A stretch of DNA of 64,000 nt, taken from NCBI GenBank assembly GCA_032768795.1, contig CP136498.1, positions 1 to 64,000 on the forward strand. Reading direction: 5' to 3'. The translations under genes were made by a program, and so were the position numbers. Origin of the DNA: Tremella fuciformis. Taxonomy: Eukaryota; Basidiomycota; Tremellomycetes; Tremellales; Tremellaceae. This document shows, piece after piece, positions 30,555 through 43,375 of this stretch (position 1 is its first letter; the number at the start of each line of letters is the position of its first letter). Below the pieces are notes generated by a model, which saw only the letters and a program-made list of their open reading frames with translations, did no database searches and was not told where the DNA came from.

Positions 30555-31076
30555 TCAAGACATTCTGGGGCTCTGGTCGCTTGCATTAGACGTGGCCTTG
30601 ACCTCGTCGGCCGTCGTGACATCGTACTTTGTGTGGGGGTTCTCGAAGCTGCGGCTGAGAAGACCGTACTCCTCGAGTTCCGGAAAGAGTGGCCGAGAGG
30701 TGAGCTCACGTGAGTGTGTAGAGGAGTGCAAAAGCGGCTCTTTGATCGGGATCAGGTGTCGTCGTCCGCTCGCAAGGATTCCGTGCAACCACATATGCGG
30801 CATACCCAACTGTGGGCGAGAGGGCGGTTCCACACTGTCTGAATCCTCCCGCCGGCCGTCCATGGCGTCATCAGATCCACGACAACTGCCCCATGCAGCG
30901 GCCATGAGATCTGCGCGATTGTACACCGCTCTCGCTGTGACTAAAGAAGTGGGGAGAAGGTCTTCGACGGATAGGAGAGGCTGGGCTCGGCGAGACCAGC
31001 GCCCCTTGTCAAGCCAGTCGGCAACTCCTTTGTCTCCACACGATGACTCCGTCATTTGGCGGGCCACAAGCATCAT
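30555..31076 (-). CDS. Hypothetical 173-aa protein
   Basis: An uninterrupted minus-strand frame from ATG 31,076 to a stop at 30,555. It has ordinary amino-acid composition, with segments such as LLSVEDLLPTSLVTARAVYN and FPELEEYGLLSRSFENPH that look like real protein. No motif, signal peptide or membrane segment seen and no family recognised. It may be the last exon of a longer gene. Confidence 0.3.
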   Translation of the reverse strand: MMLVARQMTESSCGDKGVADWLDKGRWSRRAQPLLSVEDLLPTSLVTARAVYNRADLMAAAWGSCRGSDDAMDGRREDSDSVEPPSRPQLGMPHMWLHGILASGRRHLIPIKEPLLHSSTHSRELTSRPLFPELEEYGLLSRSFENPHTKYDVTTADEVKATSNASDQSPRMS

Positions 31077-33109
31077 ATGCCTCCGCGCAGGAGCTCACAT
31101 TTGGCTCCCGTACATGTCAAATGCACATGCAAAGGTCGCAATCTTGCCCTGCGAAGAGGACGGGAAATCTTGATAATGAAGTTGCTCCACATCGGTGGCT
31201 GCAACCATACGAGAAGAGTGAGGCGGTGTCCAAGGCTGTACTGTGCGAATCCGCTCCTCCGCATGTATATCCTCTAATAGAAATGGGGCGCATGGTGTAT
31301 GAGACGTAGCCGGATCCTCAGCCTACGCACGTCTCTCACCACCGACAGCAATGACAACGGCAGCAATGCATCACGTCTTCGTCGTCAACTCTGACACGAC
31401 CACCTTCAATCAATGGACGGTAAACCTTTCCTCCTTTTGCCATTTGCTCCTGCCTCTGCACAGTAGGCATCACCGCTGAGCCGCGTTCTCCCTGCTGACA
31501 ATCCCTCTCGAAATCCTACGCGGTCGTCCCCTGTGCGACCGTCATCAATGACGTGGGCGCCATCGCCACCAGCTTACAGCTGATCAACGTCAGCAGTTTT
31601 CCCAGGCTTCTTTTATGAGTTTGGCTGCCACCTATTTGTGCCGTCCTTCTCCTTGGGTTCGAGGTGTCTCCCACGGAGAGCCACAGTATGCGAGTTGATC
31701 CTAGGAGGACATTAGAGACACTCTTTACATGTGAATCGAGCGTCTATGGGCGTTCAAACAAGGGCCAACAAAAGTGGTTGCATGAGGTCATCGCTACGTC
31801 CAACAAGACGTGGCCAGGCGTACGCCGCTGAAGAACCTAGAATTGTTTATCAGTATCGGCGCCAATGATTGCGGGCTTACCATCCTCGGCTCAAGGTCTA
31901 GGATGGCCCTGTGTGACCGCCGGAAGATCTGGGATAACACACGTAGCGGGGACTGCTTACCTGCTGACTGGAACCGAGCTGCGAGGATGAAAGGGTGGGA
32001 TCCGAAACGGTCTGCCTCAGATGCCCGCTGTTTCCCCACTCCAGCATGCAATCCGTTTGTCGAAGCTTCCCATGCTGCAAAACAAGCATCCTTTGATCCA
32101 GATCGGCTCCACTCTCGTACATACGCAGACTGTTGCTAGCTGAAGCTGTTTACGCACTCCGCAAGATAGGCGTTTCCGTGTACCCGAGTAAAGCAATCGT
32201 TGTGACTCGTTCCCTGCTCCGTCGAAGTGAACACGCCGTGATGCGCTTCGGTCGGTAGCGAAGATTTTGGCCGGTCACCATATTGATGGATTCTCTGCGA
32301 CTCCTTTCGCATCACAACCACGGCTTGTGGTTATTCCAACGCTCGCCACTTACCGAAGAGGCCCGCTGAATCCCTCCAATTGTATGGAGTGACCTCGGGG
32401 GGAGAACAGTCGCTCAAGGTGCATGCAGGCAGTCACATCCAACATGGCAAAGGAAGCCAGCTCATTTCGGTACGACATCCGAGTCACTCGCATTCCTCGT
32501 CGCACGTCCCCATGACGTAGCAGTGTTTCATGACGAGGGATTGTAGGTCTGATGAATCTCTGTGTGTTCTGATGAGTGGAAGGCCTGAACGCGCCACGAT
32601 TGTATCCCCTTCTCATGCCAATTCGGACGCTTCTTTTTTCCCACGCAACTCGGGATCCCGGCCACCCGTCCCATCTTATAAGAAGCTACTTTCTTCTGGT
32701 CCATCGCCACCACGACCCCTTAGGATATCCGCCATCGCCGACCATAGCAATGAACCGCTTCTCTGCAGGCTGCACCCGTCTCAGGAATCGATTCTACAGG
32801 AGCGGCCAGCCGTGAGTCAGTCGCTGGGTGTAGAGCACAGCATATGACACTATTAGGTCGAGACCAGTCAATGCAGTGGCTAAAAAATGCTCCACCGCCA
32901 ACTGCAACAATTGGGCCGTGACGGGGAAGAGCCACTGCACCACTCGTGAGTCGCCCAGAAGCCGGCACGTTTCACTCGGCTCAAATATCAGACGGAGGAT
33001 GAAGGCTCCTTAGCAGAACCCGCTCAGCAATGGCTATCACAATGAACATGATCGTTCCCATGCATACTCGTCTTTTCCAGTGATATGACGTATCTTTGAA
33101 GAGCGTCTG
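31077..33109. other. Intergenic, no gene resolved
   Basis: Short frames only. I see no repeat array, RNA gene or recognisable domain. Confidence 0.35.
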
Positions 33110-34528
33110 TCAATATCGTCTGGTCGAACGAGCCAGTATCGCTTGCAGTCCCTGGTCTGCCTGGAAATGCTCTCTTGCCGCGTCAACCCAGCAGTCCAGG
33201 CTGAGGGACGGCAGGGGCGCGGCCGACATGGCCTCGCCAAGCGCATGGAGCATCACAGTGTCAGGCGTTCCTCCAATGCAATGAAGGAGACGGTGATATT
33301 TGCGGCCACCGTAGACACAGGCGGTAAGGTCGGGGCGATTTAGACGGTCGAAGGCGTCTGCAAGCATTCTCTCGTGCTCACTGAGCTCATTCGAGCCCTC
33401 ATAGTATCGTCCGACATCGATCAAGGCAAAAGGAGCAGAAAATGCGTCTGCTTTCGTTGTAGTGAATGCCCTGTCAGTCAGTGGATCCCCTCCACCTGTT
33501 CCCATGCCCGATGCGCAAACGTACCACTCCCAATCGACGATACCTGTGACTTGGCCTTGATCATTGACCAGTATGTGGTCGCCCTTGTCGTCGGCATGTC
33601 TGACGAAGAATTCTGCGTCCTCCGTAGCCAATGAAGGGTCGCTTGACACCCATTCTCGGATTTGAAGATGATACAGATAGCCAGAAACCGGATTGTCGGT
33701 ATACTGTGAACCCGACACAATGGCGTTAAGGACGTGGTCGATCTGGCACAGGTAACGGGACCTCGCTGTTTTGAATGGGCCGAGAAAGTAGGGTGGCGAC
33801 CGAAGCAGAAAGTCGGTGTTCATCATGGGTCCGACAACGACTGTCTCTTCTGACGAGTTGCGACACAGGCAAAAACTACCTATGGCCGGGAAAGTCAATG
33901 CCGACACCTTGACCAGGGCGTTGGCGAGACTTGAGATGATTAGGTCGGCCGAGGGATAGGAAGCCGGATTCGATGCGAGAGGAGCAGCGCATGTGTACCC
34001 TTCGAGACTTGAAATGAAAAAGTAATCAAACTCGTTGACTGAAGTGAACAAGGCCGACACTGGCCATCAGTCGGATCTTGCCGGGACACTATCCGACTCA
34101 CCATCTCGGTGTCCAGATGAGCCCAAGATCCCAGGATGGTTATCCGTATGTGGGATCCACACTTCTGGCACTGGTACCCCGCCCGCATGCAGGATCATCT
34201 GTGTTGCAATCTCACTTTCCATCACGGCTCGACGGACTTGTCGAGCTGTCCCGCCACCAACACCGTCGTGATTCTCCCTGTGATGATCGGTGTAGGCTTG
34301 GAGCCCGTCTTGACGCACTCTCGCCAGCAAGACGAGACCGTCCTCATAACGTAGAGGAATGAGTACGTTGGAACCACCTCGAAGCCACGTTTGGTCCGAT
34401 AGGCATCTGCACGCGTGACCAGGTCGAAGCCGTCCAGCAGAAGCTTCAAGCTCGGCGCAAGTGAGATGTCGAGGGAGAGTTGACTCGACGGGCAGACCAA
34501 CCGAAGGTCCAAGCATGATGCGTTCCAA
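33110..34528 (-). CDS. 451-aa APH-family (phosphotransferase) kinase, two exons
   Basis: Exon 1 is 34,528-34,102 and exon 2 is 34,038-33,110. The 63-nt intron runs GTGAGT...TTCAG and keeps frame (GHRD-V-NEFDYFF). The N-terminal half holds an LRGGSN loop and a strand-rich VLIPLRYED region. The catalytic loop is HADDKGDHILV, with His290 and Asp292, and the metal-binding Asp311 lies in GIVDWEW. The Asn expected eight residues into the loop is His here. The APH family phosphorylates small molecules such as aminoglycosides, choline or sugars; fungal members are numerous and mostly of unknown substrate. It is the intact paralogue of the fragment at 11,525-11,788. Only one intron was seen, and the total length is in the usual range for fungal members. 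Confidence 0.75.
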
Positions 34529-35893
34529 CTGGATGTACTGTCCTCGTGTAAGTGGTAAGATAACTTAGTCAATGCATTTGAAAACGGTGCCACGTGATGA
34601 AACCACGTGAACATTCCCTCACGGGATTGCCACTGATCAAGTCACTCATCCTCTCCCCTTGGTCCGAATGCAAAGGCAATCCGGCAGGCACTCGATGCCG
34701 TTTCATCACTGCGGGGGCGGTACACTGCTAGGCGGACCGTCTAGGCGTCTCTTGTGCCGCCAAATTGCTTTACCGAACTGCGTCGCTCCTCTTGTTCTTC
34801 TTGAGAATCCCGCCAAGCACAGGGAGCAAGCTGACAACGTCGGACTCGATCGATGGCGCATCTAGCTCAACGAGGAGGTGCCAGACATCGCAGATATCAA
34901 CACGGAAACCCACTGGTCAAGGCGGCGATTGACCTTTGAACGAGCAGCAACCCACTTGCAACCCGTTATTGCTATCTCCCTGACTTCACACCAGGCCGTT
35001 TGTTGGTTCGACTATTGCCGTGCTGTTCTCATGTCGATACTAGGAGATTATGCGTGAGTGGGCTTTCAACAGACTGAATGTCAGACTCTAAGTGAGTCGC
35101 GAGACTCCAGCCTTGCAAGGCCCATACCAAGACTGACGATGTAGCCTTTCATGAGACCGACCGTTCATGTCGCCCAGTTTGGAGAGTTTGTGGACAGTCA
35201 GAACAGCGCATCGGAAGCCGACGCGTCCGTGGGGTCCAAGGGCCGAGTTGAAAGCATTGTTGCTTCTGACACGCATCACCCGGCGAGCGAGCAAACGACT
35301 TCATTTCCGATGGTGCAGTTGGGCGGCTGCAGCCCCTCAACATACTCTGCCAACCGAGTTTCTGACTAGGACGGACTGCCAAGAGCGCGTTGCCACCACA
35401 GCCCCCCATTTGCCGCTCTCGTCACTGCAGCCTTCCCCGTCCCCAACTTTGGACATGACGTTGCATTTGGAGTCTTAGTCAGGCTTCACGCGCCAGCCCG
35501 TCTAACACTGCACCTCGTATACATCGCTTCGATGATGGCGAAACCATCACGACTCCCTTCGTGCTACCAGCCAACCAGAATTGTATGCCAACAGAGAGCG
35601 CATTCTCGAGGGGTTTCGACGACGTTGTAGTAGTCCTAGGACATGCAGGTACTTGGGCTGCACTCCCCGAGAAGGATTGAGGCCCCGGGAGATTCTGTAA
35701 TGCTGGCGAGTGCAGGTACCGCCTTGCTCCATTCTTTGCTGAGAGAGCGAGATATCAAACTTGTCCGAAGGGGTCTTGGCCGATGCTGCCCTTGTGCATT
35801 GTCCCAGAGAGAATGTCCCATCAGTGCCCGCTGCTCAATATACCTCTCTCAGCGGCCTTCAGGTCCCGCACGGGCTCGCCCCTCGATGCCGCT
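34529..35893. other. Intergenic, no gene resolved
   Basis: Includes the presumed promoter of the minus-strand kinase gene. No convincing gene or repeat. Confidence 0.35.
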
Positions 35894-36931
35894 TCACCCA
35901 TTTTGAGTGCCGGTCTTCACCGAGTGGGGCTTGGGTTTCCGATTATCAGTGCTGAATGATTTGCTGAGAGAATAGCGAATCGGCTGGCAATATTTCCGTG
36001 ATGACCGGTACAACATCAGTCCCTTCCTAGCCGTGCGGCTTTGGCATAAAAGACCGCCTTGGCCCGACGGCATAGCAACTACGGCGTTGAAGACGCGCCC
36101 AGTGAGTCCATGGAGACTGTCGTCCGGGCTTTGATGAAGACACCGGCCGCTCACCGATGCCCACCGCTTCAAAGTTGGGAGCGAGAACAATGTCAAGTTG
36201 GAACAAGTCGTACTGCCAGGCGTCAGATGTCTCCCTTGCCAAGGCTGGCCTGACTTACCCCTCGCACCGCCTTGTTTCTTGGTTGTCCCTGCCGCCGCGA
36301 TTGACCACAAGATTGGATCAAGCGCCGCCATACGTATTGACGCGGCGAGGAGCGCCTTCCCAGCGAAAGTCAGCGGAGGTCGGCGGAGGTCGTTGGCCCG
36401 TGGGAAGTGTCGCCGGGAGACATAGGCTCGTATCAATTCTGGCTCATGCCTCTCAGCACTGTGGAGTCGTGCTGTCACCATCAGCTCGACAGCCGCCAAA
36501 ATGGAAGCCGCAACCACCCAGACCCGCGAGGCGAGGTCATGGTCGATTTTCTGTTTGTCCAGTTGCGCGAGACCCGTGCCTCCCAGGGGAAACCAGGCGG
36601 GATCCAGCACCAGAGGCATCAGGATGGCTGGGGAATCATCCACGGCTAAGTTGACAACGTCAGTGGTTGGCAGCATCACACGTACAGATAGCAACGACGG
36701 GTTACAAATCGTATTACAGACGCCTTTCGCTTCCTCGCCGCCGTCGATAGCAATGAGCAGAAGTCTTGATGTGTACAGCTGTAGAGGGGTCCAATGTGCA
36801 TGCCTGGTGTGGTTCTTGAGGCTCTCGGCTGCCTGTAGTCTATGCAGCAGCCCTTGTCCTACTCCTGGCGCCTCTCTTCCCCTGCCAGGCGGCCAGCTCT
36901 GGGGTGTGCTCCGCTCGATGATCCAGGTCAT
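35894..36931 (-). CDS. Hypothetical protein, frame of 345 aa
   Basis: A minus-strand frame open from ATG 36,931. The middle section (about residues 45-215) has good hydrophobic patterning, for example LLLIAIDGGEEAKGV, VMLPTTDVVNLAVDD and RVWVVAASILAAVELM. The last 100 residues look like shadow sequence, so a splice site probably ends the real exon earlier. I recognise no family. The gene may be one exon of a longer minus-strand gene that includes the blocks at 37.2-38.4 kb. Confidence 0.3.
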   Translation of the reverse strand: MTWIIERSTPQSWPPGRGREAPGVGQGLLHRLQAAESLKNHTRHAHWTPLQLYTSRLLLIAIDGGEEAKGVCNTICNPSLLSVRVMLPTTDVVNLAVDDSPAILMPLVLDPAWFPLGGTGLAQLDKQKIDHDLASRVWVVAASILAAVELMVTARLHSAERHEPELIRAYVSRRHFPRANDLRRPPLTFAGKALLAASIRMAALDPILWSIAAAGTTKKQGGARGKSGQPWQGRHLTPGSTTCSNLTLFSLPTLKRWASVSGRCLHQSPDDSLHGLTGRVFNAVVAMPSGQGGLLCQSRTARKGLMLYRSSRKYCQPIRYSLSKSFSTDNRKPKPHSVKTGTQNG

Positions 36932-37237
36932 ACAGCTGTCTTTAGGAGGGAATGACCTTCATCCTCTCCCCCAAGCCACCTCGTCTAGCTTCTGACCCTC
37001 TTGCAGGGGGGCTAGCTGACGTTGAGTGAGACTTTGGTCGGCGATCTTGAGGTCGAGTCCCTTGAGCGCCTGCTTTGCAATTGGCCTGGGATCGACATCA
37101 CTGCGACGTGGAAGTGTGCAAATAGTCCGAAGTGTGGTCTGTGGGACGGCGGGGCGACAGTCTAGTCGAGCACGATCGAGCCGTCAAAGGCCAGCCTTCC
37201 GCCAACACACGCCACGTCGCTCACTGAGGGACCCTTC

Positions 37238-38390
37238 TCAAGCCCAATGAATCAGCCCCAGTATCGGCCCTTGGAGGAACTGCAGCTGCTGCCTGTGACA
37301 AGCTGATAGTCTATCAGCCCCCGAAAGTACGCAGATTTCAGGTGGTTGAAGACGTCGGTCGCAGGCGTGCTGGCATGATGATGGCGACGTTGTTGCCATC
37401 CCAGCAGGCCTCAAGAAGATCGACCTCGTCATGGACGTCGGGACCGTCGAGAAGAGCAGTCGGCGGCGGCCAGGGGTTAACCGCGATCACGCGTTGCCGG
37501 AACGAAGAAGCATTTCTCCAGCCAACTGCTTGGTGATGAAGCTGTTCCGGCAGCCTGGACTCAGTGACCGTTGCGCGGTGTTGTGTCGTCCCCGCGTCCT
37601 CTGAGAGCCACTGTCATGCAGAGACTTGCCCTTGTACATCACAATCGGCGGGTTGCGGGGGGTATGGGTTGCACGGCGGGGACGAGGGTGATGAGCTCGA
37701 CACCAGTCAGGCGGGCCTAGGGCAGCCTGGCCTGGTCGATGATCTGCTGGTCGGAGTCTGAGGGTCTCGAACAGCCTGAAGCATGTCCAATCCACGTGGA
37801 AGATCCCGGCGGCCATGTAAAGGTTGGAATCATAGACGTCTCTCACCTGCGGGTGCCGCAGGGCTCAGCGGGGCGTTATGCAACAACAGGACTGCTCACG
37901 AGGCTGTACCACGCCCGTCAGGTCTCTCAAGGTCCGCCTCCCTTCGTGAGAGCTGATGATAGTGTATATGTGAAATTGGCTTGGAAAGCGGTCCCGAGGT
38001 AATCGCACAAAGCGCGCAACCCGAACCATGTCGACGTGGGGGCCTGCAAAGACTCCTGCAAGGCGGCGGATGTGTCGAGGTATCCGGAGGTTGACACGGG
38101 ACGCATAGTCATCAATCTCGTCGATCAGGACGGTCTTTTGCAGGATGTAGAGGATCCGACTGAGCGCCTCGCTGTCAAAGACGTGTCGGCTCAGTTCGTC
38201 GAACAGCATCGCATGAGGGCGATTTCATTAGCGGCAGCATTGGGTCGTCTCTCTGCCGTGCGACCGCGAAGGCAAAATTGCCGGAGATCGCACACAAATC
38301 CCAGTCGGGCGAGATCAAGTTGAGGTTTGCGTTGCGGGGCGAAACCCTCAATGCTTCAGCAAGTAGATGTGGCGGCGAGACCGGGAGCAT
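37238..38390 (-). pseudogene. Coding-like minus-strand blocks with a frame break
   Basis: Block 1 (38,390 to about 38,220) reads LLAEALRVSPRNANLNLISPDWDL... and block 2 (about 38,215-37,880) reads MLFDELSRHVFDSEALSRILYILQ.... They adjoin in different frames with stop codons between and no GT-AG intron, so this copy looks broken. Block 3 (from about 37,846) contains VRDVYDSNLYMAAGIFHVDW, and block 4 near 37,440-37,350 contains EVDLLEACWDGNNVAIIMPA. Together they look like one decayed multi-exon gene of unknown family. Confidence 0.3.
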
Positions 38391-39222
38391 TTGGCCTTGT
38401 TGAGACGGTCAAGGTAGTTGCTGGGCCTTCTGTGCTTCGGCTCCGGTCGATGAGTGGATGACTTTAGGATACGACTGGAACATTGTTGAGGTGGACAACT
38501 ACTGACTCTGGGGACACCGGACCATCTCGGTTCGCGATTCTCCGACAGCCGAGACGTTCGAGTTTCCCGCAAGAGACCGGGTTGCCTCACAGCTGCAGTC
38601 ATTCTTGATCAAAAAAGGAGATGATGAGCTATGTAAGAGCCCAGTCGATGATGTTGTACCCGTCGTTACGTCTGCATACCGATCTCCAACTCGGTGAGGG
38701 ATTGGGCACGACGGATGACTGAGCAACAAAGACACGGCTGGCTGGCTGCTTGACTGACTGGTTGTCCTCCGGTGTCGAGTATTAGCAGCTGATCACTGAG
38801 AGTACCTGTTCTAGCCTCGTTCGATGTCTACATACCTTCTCGGCGGCCTGGGCCCACTCCCGCTCGAACGACTATCCAACTCGAGCCGACTCGAGGACAG
38901 CTTCATGCCCACCGTAGCCTGAGAGGTTGGGTAACAAGGCAAGTTGCAAGACATTTTCAGCAAAACCTGCCAGGCTCATATACCCCTTCCCGCCGGTCAA
39001 CTCTGCAGAGAAGACAGGTAGACCGCATAGCCACAATATTGAGACTGTTCCAGTTGTCTTCCTGCGATGTGAACATGTATGCAATGCATATCCTGGGCAG
39101 CAAAGACGCTGCGGTCATCCTCCTGATTGCGCATATCGACATGTACATTCGCAACTGCTGACTCCTGCTCGCTGGCGAAGAGTCCAAGAAATGGATACTG
39201 CTCCCAGCTGGGCAAGAGCAAC
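38391..39222. other. Intergenic, no gene resolved
   Basis: No supported gene. The right part holds the 3' flank of the six-exon gene that follows. Confidence 0.35.
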
Positions 39223-41021
39223 TTATGCGACAATCATGGCGCCGACCTTATTGGGTATGCTTCTGCGCCAGAACTCCACCGACATGCGCTGATTGTAAGC
39301 GTGATCGTTCGAGATTGATGCCTGGTTCCGACCGGCGGATCTCGTCACTGGGCGTTTGGAAGTCCCAGAATTTCCCCCGCCGTCTCGCCCGCCTCCCGAG
39401 GGGCCGTTTCGTCGGTTACGCTTCCCGTTACTGCCTCCATTCGAGTCGCCACCCTCATCCGGGCCGCCATTGCCCTTACCGCCACCCTGACAATCAGATC
39501 ACTACTTTTACGTTTCCACAAGCACACGACTAACACCTTGCTGATCCGCATTCGCCTTCCTCTTTTGGGCCAAGCCCGGCAAGAGGGACCGCAGACAGTA
39601 GAGACATACACCAAGGTAGCGTAGCCTATCTTCGGCCTCGCCCAGGATCTTCTCGAGGAGATAGAACAGTCTCTCGATATCGGTGGGTTCGGTCCAGGAA
39701 CCGGCGCTGAGATCAAGAGCTGGCTAAAGCGTCAGAGCCGCGCGGCATGTTTGATGAGGACTTTGTGCTAACAAAAGCCCCTCCTGGGTTTCGCCGGAGC
39801 ATCCAGAGCTTCCAGTTCGTGCCAACCGAAGTCATGCCGTAGACCACATCAGAGTCAAAGTTTTTCGCGAATTGGTTGTAAGTTTCCTCATCGAAGATCC
39901 TCGCTTTCTCGGCCAGATCTGTCCATGTCGCGAGAACCAGGTACATGCCGTTGAGGAGCTGCAGCATCGCAGCTGTCTCGCCGTCATTGGTGCCCTTGAC
40001 CTCGAGTAGGAAATAGGGGAATAAGGCATTGGTGAACACTGAGGTGACGATGCGTCAGCTTAATCTTGGGCTGTGATGCGGCAATGACACTACTACTCAC
40101 GCATCGGAAGGTTGTAGAACACTTTGACTCTCAGGCGAGTCAAGTAGATTTGAATTTCGGAGATGCCCACAGAATCATCGCCCTGCGTGAAGTCTACTCG
40201 ACCGCGCTTGAAACCAACGGCTCCATCGGGCTTGACCGCCGTCATCTTCAGATTTTCATCTATACCGCCCAACATCTCGACGAGACCTGTGTCTGCATTT
40301 GTTGACGTCCTGAGCGCTAGTCAGCCTCAGGCTCAGTGTTTCTGAGGAAGAGGTGCGATGCAATTGAGGGGCGTTAAGACAAAAACATGCGAGGGCTACG
40401 GTGTCTTTTCTGAACGTGTATGTAGGGAAGACTCTCACCTTGATACTTCCAATATGTCGTTCTCGCGGGATGCGAGGAATACATTGAGGACTTCCAGGAT
40501 TGCACCCTGCATGTCGCTTTCTTCGGAGCCCATTCCTAGGAATGTGCTGAAACTACGGGTGGCGAAGATAGCGGCATAGAGGATCGATTGCTGCTTTTTG
40601 CTGAGTGAACGAGTGCCCAGTGAGGTGGGAACGTCTGGGAACTCCTTCATGTTTGCGGTTGCTATGTTCATGACTTCCTGCATTGCCGTCAGCTTGAAAC
40701 CCTCCACCCTGCCAATTCAGACGGTGGCAGATCATAACATACCTGGCCGTCCCAAGACTCCTTGGCCGTTTTGAACGCCTCAGTAAAGGCCTCCCGTGGG
40801 ATACCGAAGATGTCTTGTCCGGGGTGTAGGGTGAGATCAAACGGTACTCGAGGCGCATTGCGCATTACTGACGTCACGGGCCTGACACCGATCCAAGCCA
40901 ATGAAGACAACGCCCTGGTTTGTGCCGCTGCCGACCCCTTGCCGCTTGGTGTGAGGGTAGGTGTCTTCCCCTTAGGCTTGCTCGGAGAAGAACGTCCGCT
41001 TGGAGCTTTCGAAGTCGACAT
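39223..41021 (-). CDS. 481-aa PD-(D/E)XK-like protein, six exons
   Basis: Exons are 41,021-40,743; 40,677-40,439; 40,309-40,101; 40,038-39,773; 39,723-39,535; 39,486-39,223. Phases join at every GT-AG intron (lengths 65, 129, 62, 49 and 48). Donors include GTATGT, GTGAGA, GTGAGT and GTTAGC/GTTAGT. The start is MSTSKAPSG. Residues 198-203 read VKPDGA, and FLLEVKG at 252-258 supplies Glu255-x-Lys257 after a strand and helix. This is the order of the PD-(D/E)XK nuclease core, which usually cuts DNA with a divalent metal. The C terminus (from about 395) is Gly/Asn/Arg-rich, like the tail of the protein at 12.2-13.8 kb but basic. A nuclease role is inferred from the motif only. It is the best-supported multi-exon model in the window. 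Confidence 0.68.
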
Positions 41022-43251
41022 GATGCTAGACAAATCGAGTCGAAATGATGAGAAAGAAAACAATGTCGAGCGAAGTCGTGGGGAAGAGGGCACGGCCACT
41101 ATTTATTCCTGCCCCCCTCGTTGTCCCTTGTCACACGTGGTTTTATTCGACTCCGAGGGCGTTATCACTCCACCTGGTCTAGGACCCCAACCAGAGGTTC
41201 TCGATGGTCGCCCCGGTCACCAGTCTGAATTGCTTCCTCGTCACATATGATCATGACCTGTCATGCGAAACTTTCGCTGGGTCGAACCACGCCAGGACGT
41301 GTGCGAGAAGCAGGAGCTACTCGGCGGTCGGTCTCAGCCAAGCAAGCTAGTTCCTACATGTCAATCGTCCTCTCGAGGATCCATGCATCTCAATGACGAT
41401 CGTCGACTCGTTCTCAGCGACTGAGCTCGATATGAGGAACCGGTCACTTGCCAGCTACAGTTCTATCGTACATACAAACGCTCTTGCTGTACGGGTCGAA
41501 TGTCGTACCGCGCGTTTTTGTTCCTGGGAGTCTCTTGGTCGAGCACAACTTCGACGCTGGCGACAACGGCGACATCTGTCACTCACCCTGCGATCTTGGG
41601 TCGGTGCGTTCAGCAGGTTTGGCAGCGATGTACCGTTGCGGTCCGTCTCGTCATTGGGCGTGGCTATCATATGTCAGACTGAAACCCTCCACATTGCGAT
41701 CATCATGATATCGGTCGTAGGATACAGGAATAGTCCGCGATGCCCAATTGGGGTCCGTTGCCTTCCCCAAAATGCACGTGGAATCGCTGAAGCATGATGA
41801 CCGTGTCAAAATGTCAAGTATTTGATTTTCCGAGAGCTGAGACCGCCCTCCGTCTTCAAAGTCGAGCGGTCGGAATTCCGGCGCGGTCTGGACATCAAGG
41901 CTGTCTGTTGGTGTTGCGATGTTGAACTTTTGAGTCCAGCCGTCGCGTGAGAGGCCGCTTCCCTTCTAGCGAACGTATAGCGTGGTAAGATTAGCTCAAG
42001 TCGTCAGCGACGACAGCCTTTATTCAGAAGAGGCGAAGGGGAAGTAGCGTGTGAACAAGGGAGGCAGCGTAGAGAAAAGCCGAGAGGTAGGAAGACCCGT
42101 GGCATGAGCGTTGGGCCCAGATTAGGATCTCATCCATCCATTGATCTTTGCTTTCAGCATCATCATTGCGTGCTTGACCTCGGGGTAGTCCGTTCCCAGT
42201 CCGTCAAATCAGTAGGTCTCTACTTGTCCTGTCCACGCATCGATGGCGTCTGTAGAACTCTTCGACCTCGTGCTCTGCCTGATGCTGCGAGAGCACAAGC
42301 GCCGAAAGCCCCTGAGTCATCCACATCCATGCCTTGGACTCCTCTTCCGCCTTCTGCTCATGCTGTCCAGCAGTCAACAAGCGTCGTCGTGCTAGTGATC
42401 TTCTTGTGTGCTGCTCCGATGCGGGAGAGGGCAGAGAAGGGAGGCGCGAGGGGCAAGTACGGTGTGCTGGGGGCGCCGCGCGAGTCCCGCTGTGCATGCG
42501 AAGGTGATGCATTGTCATGGACCATGGGTGGACGCACGCGGCGTTGCTCTGAGGGTGACAACAAAGCGACACTGCAATTCTGCAGTACCAGGACATACAT
42601 GTCTGCGTTCTCATTGAAGTGCTCGGTATGTCGCAGCGACCAGAGGCCGTAGGACTCGGATTCACAGGGGCGGTTGCGCGGGTCGTCGGTGGGGATATGT
42701 GAGTATAGCCAAGTGCCTTGGAAGACTTGGAAAGGGGTAGGAGTCAATCCAGGGGCAGCGTGATACTGACCGCACTCCTGGTTCTCTTCCGTACCGGCTA
42801 CGCCGTCCCAGCTCTTTGCGCCCTCGTGTATTGGCGTAGCTGGCAAGCGCAATTCGGCGTGCCTGGAGCTGGGTGGTCCATGATGTCGGTGACTGGAGCT
42901 GGGTCTGTGAGCTGCCGTAAGCCCGAATAGCTCGCCGCCAGAGATGTTCCAGTATGATCCGTAACCTCAACAATCTGACGGTGAGGGCGACTGCTAAACA
43001 GTCAAGTATGGTGTGAGTCCTGCACCAGGCAATGCATGGTGTATCGCTCGAGACTCGCCCCGTATGCCATCCCGTCCAATGGCGTCAGCAACCGATGTGG
43101 CCGGTCCTCCAAGGAATTATCTACGCTAGCACGACAAGACTCCTTTCAGCAGGTGCCTATTCACAGCTCCGCTTTGTTTAGCGAGCCTACCCCTTCAAGC
43201 TTTCATGTCAGGCACTTGTCAATCCTTTGACCGACACTCACGTGATCAGCA

Positions 43252-43375
43252 TACGAGTGGCCAGCGGGATCAGAAAATGGCCACTCGGGATCAAATTGAA
43301 AAGTCTCTCGCGACGGCACAGGTTCTTCGATTTGATCCCGAGTGGCCAGCCGGATCGAAAAATGGCCACACACTT
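43252..43375 (-). repeat. Dispersed copy of the palindromic satellite unit
   Basis: Minus-strand orientation relative to the 46.8 kb array. It contains CGAGTGGCCAGCGGGATCAG, then TGGCCACTCGGGATCAAATT, AAGTCTCTCGCGACGGCACA, and a second partial unit starting TTCGATTTGATCCCGAGTGG. About one and a half units. Confidence 0.85.
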
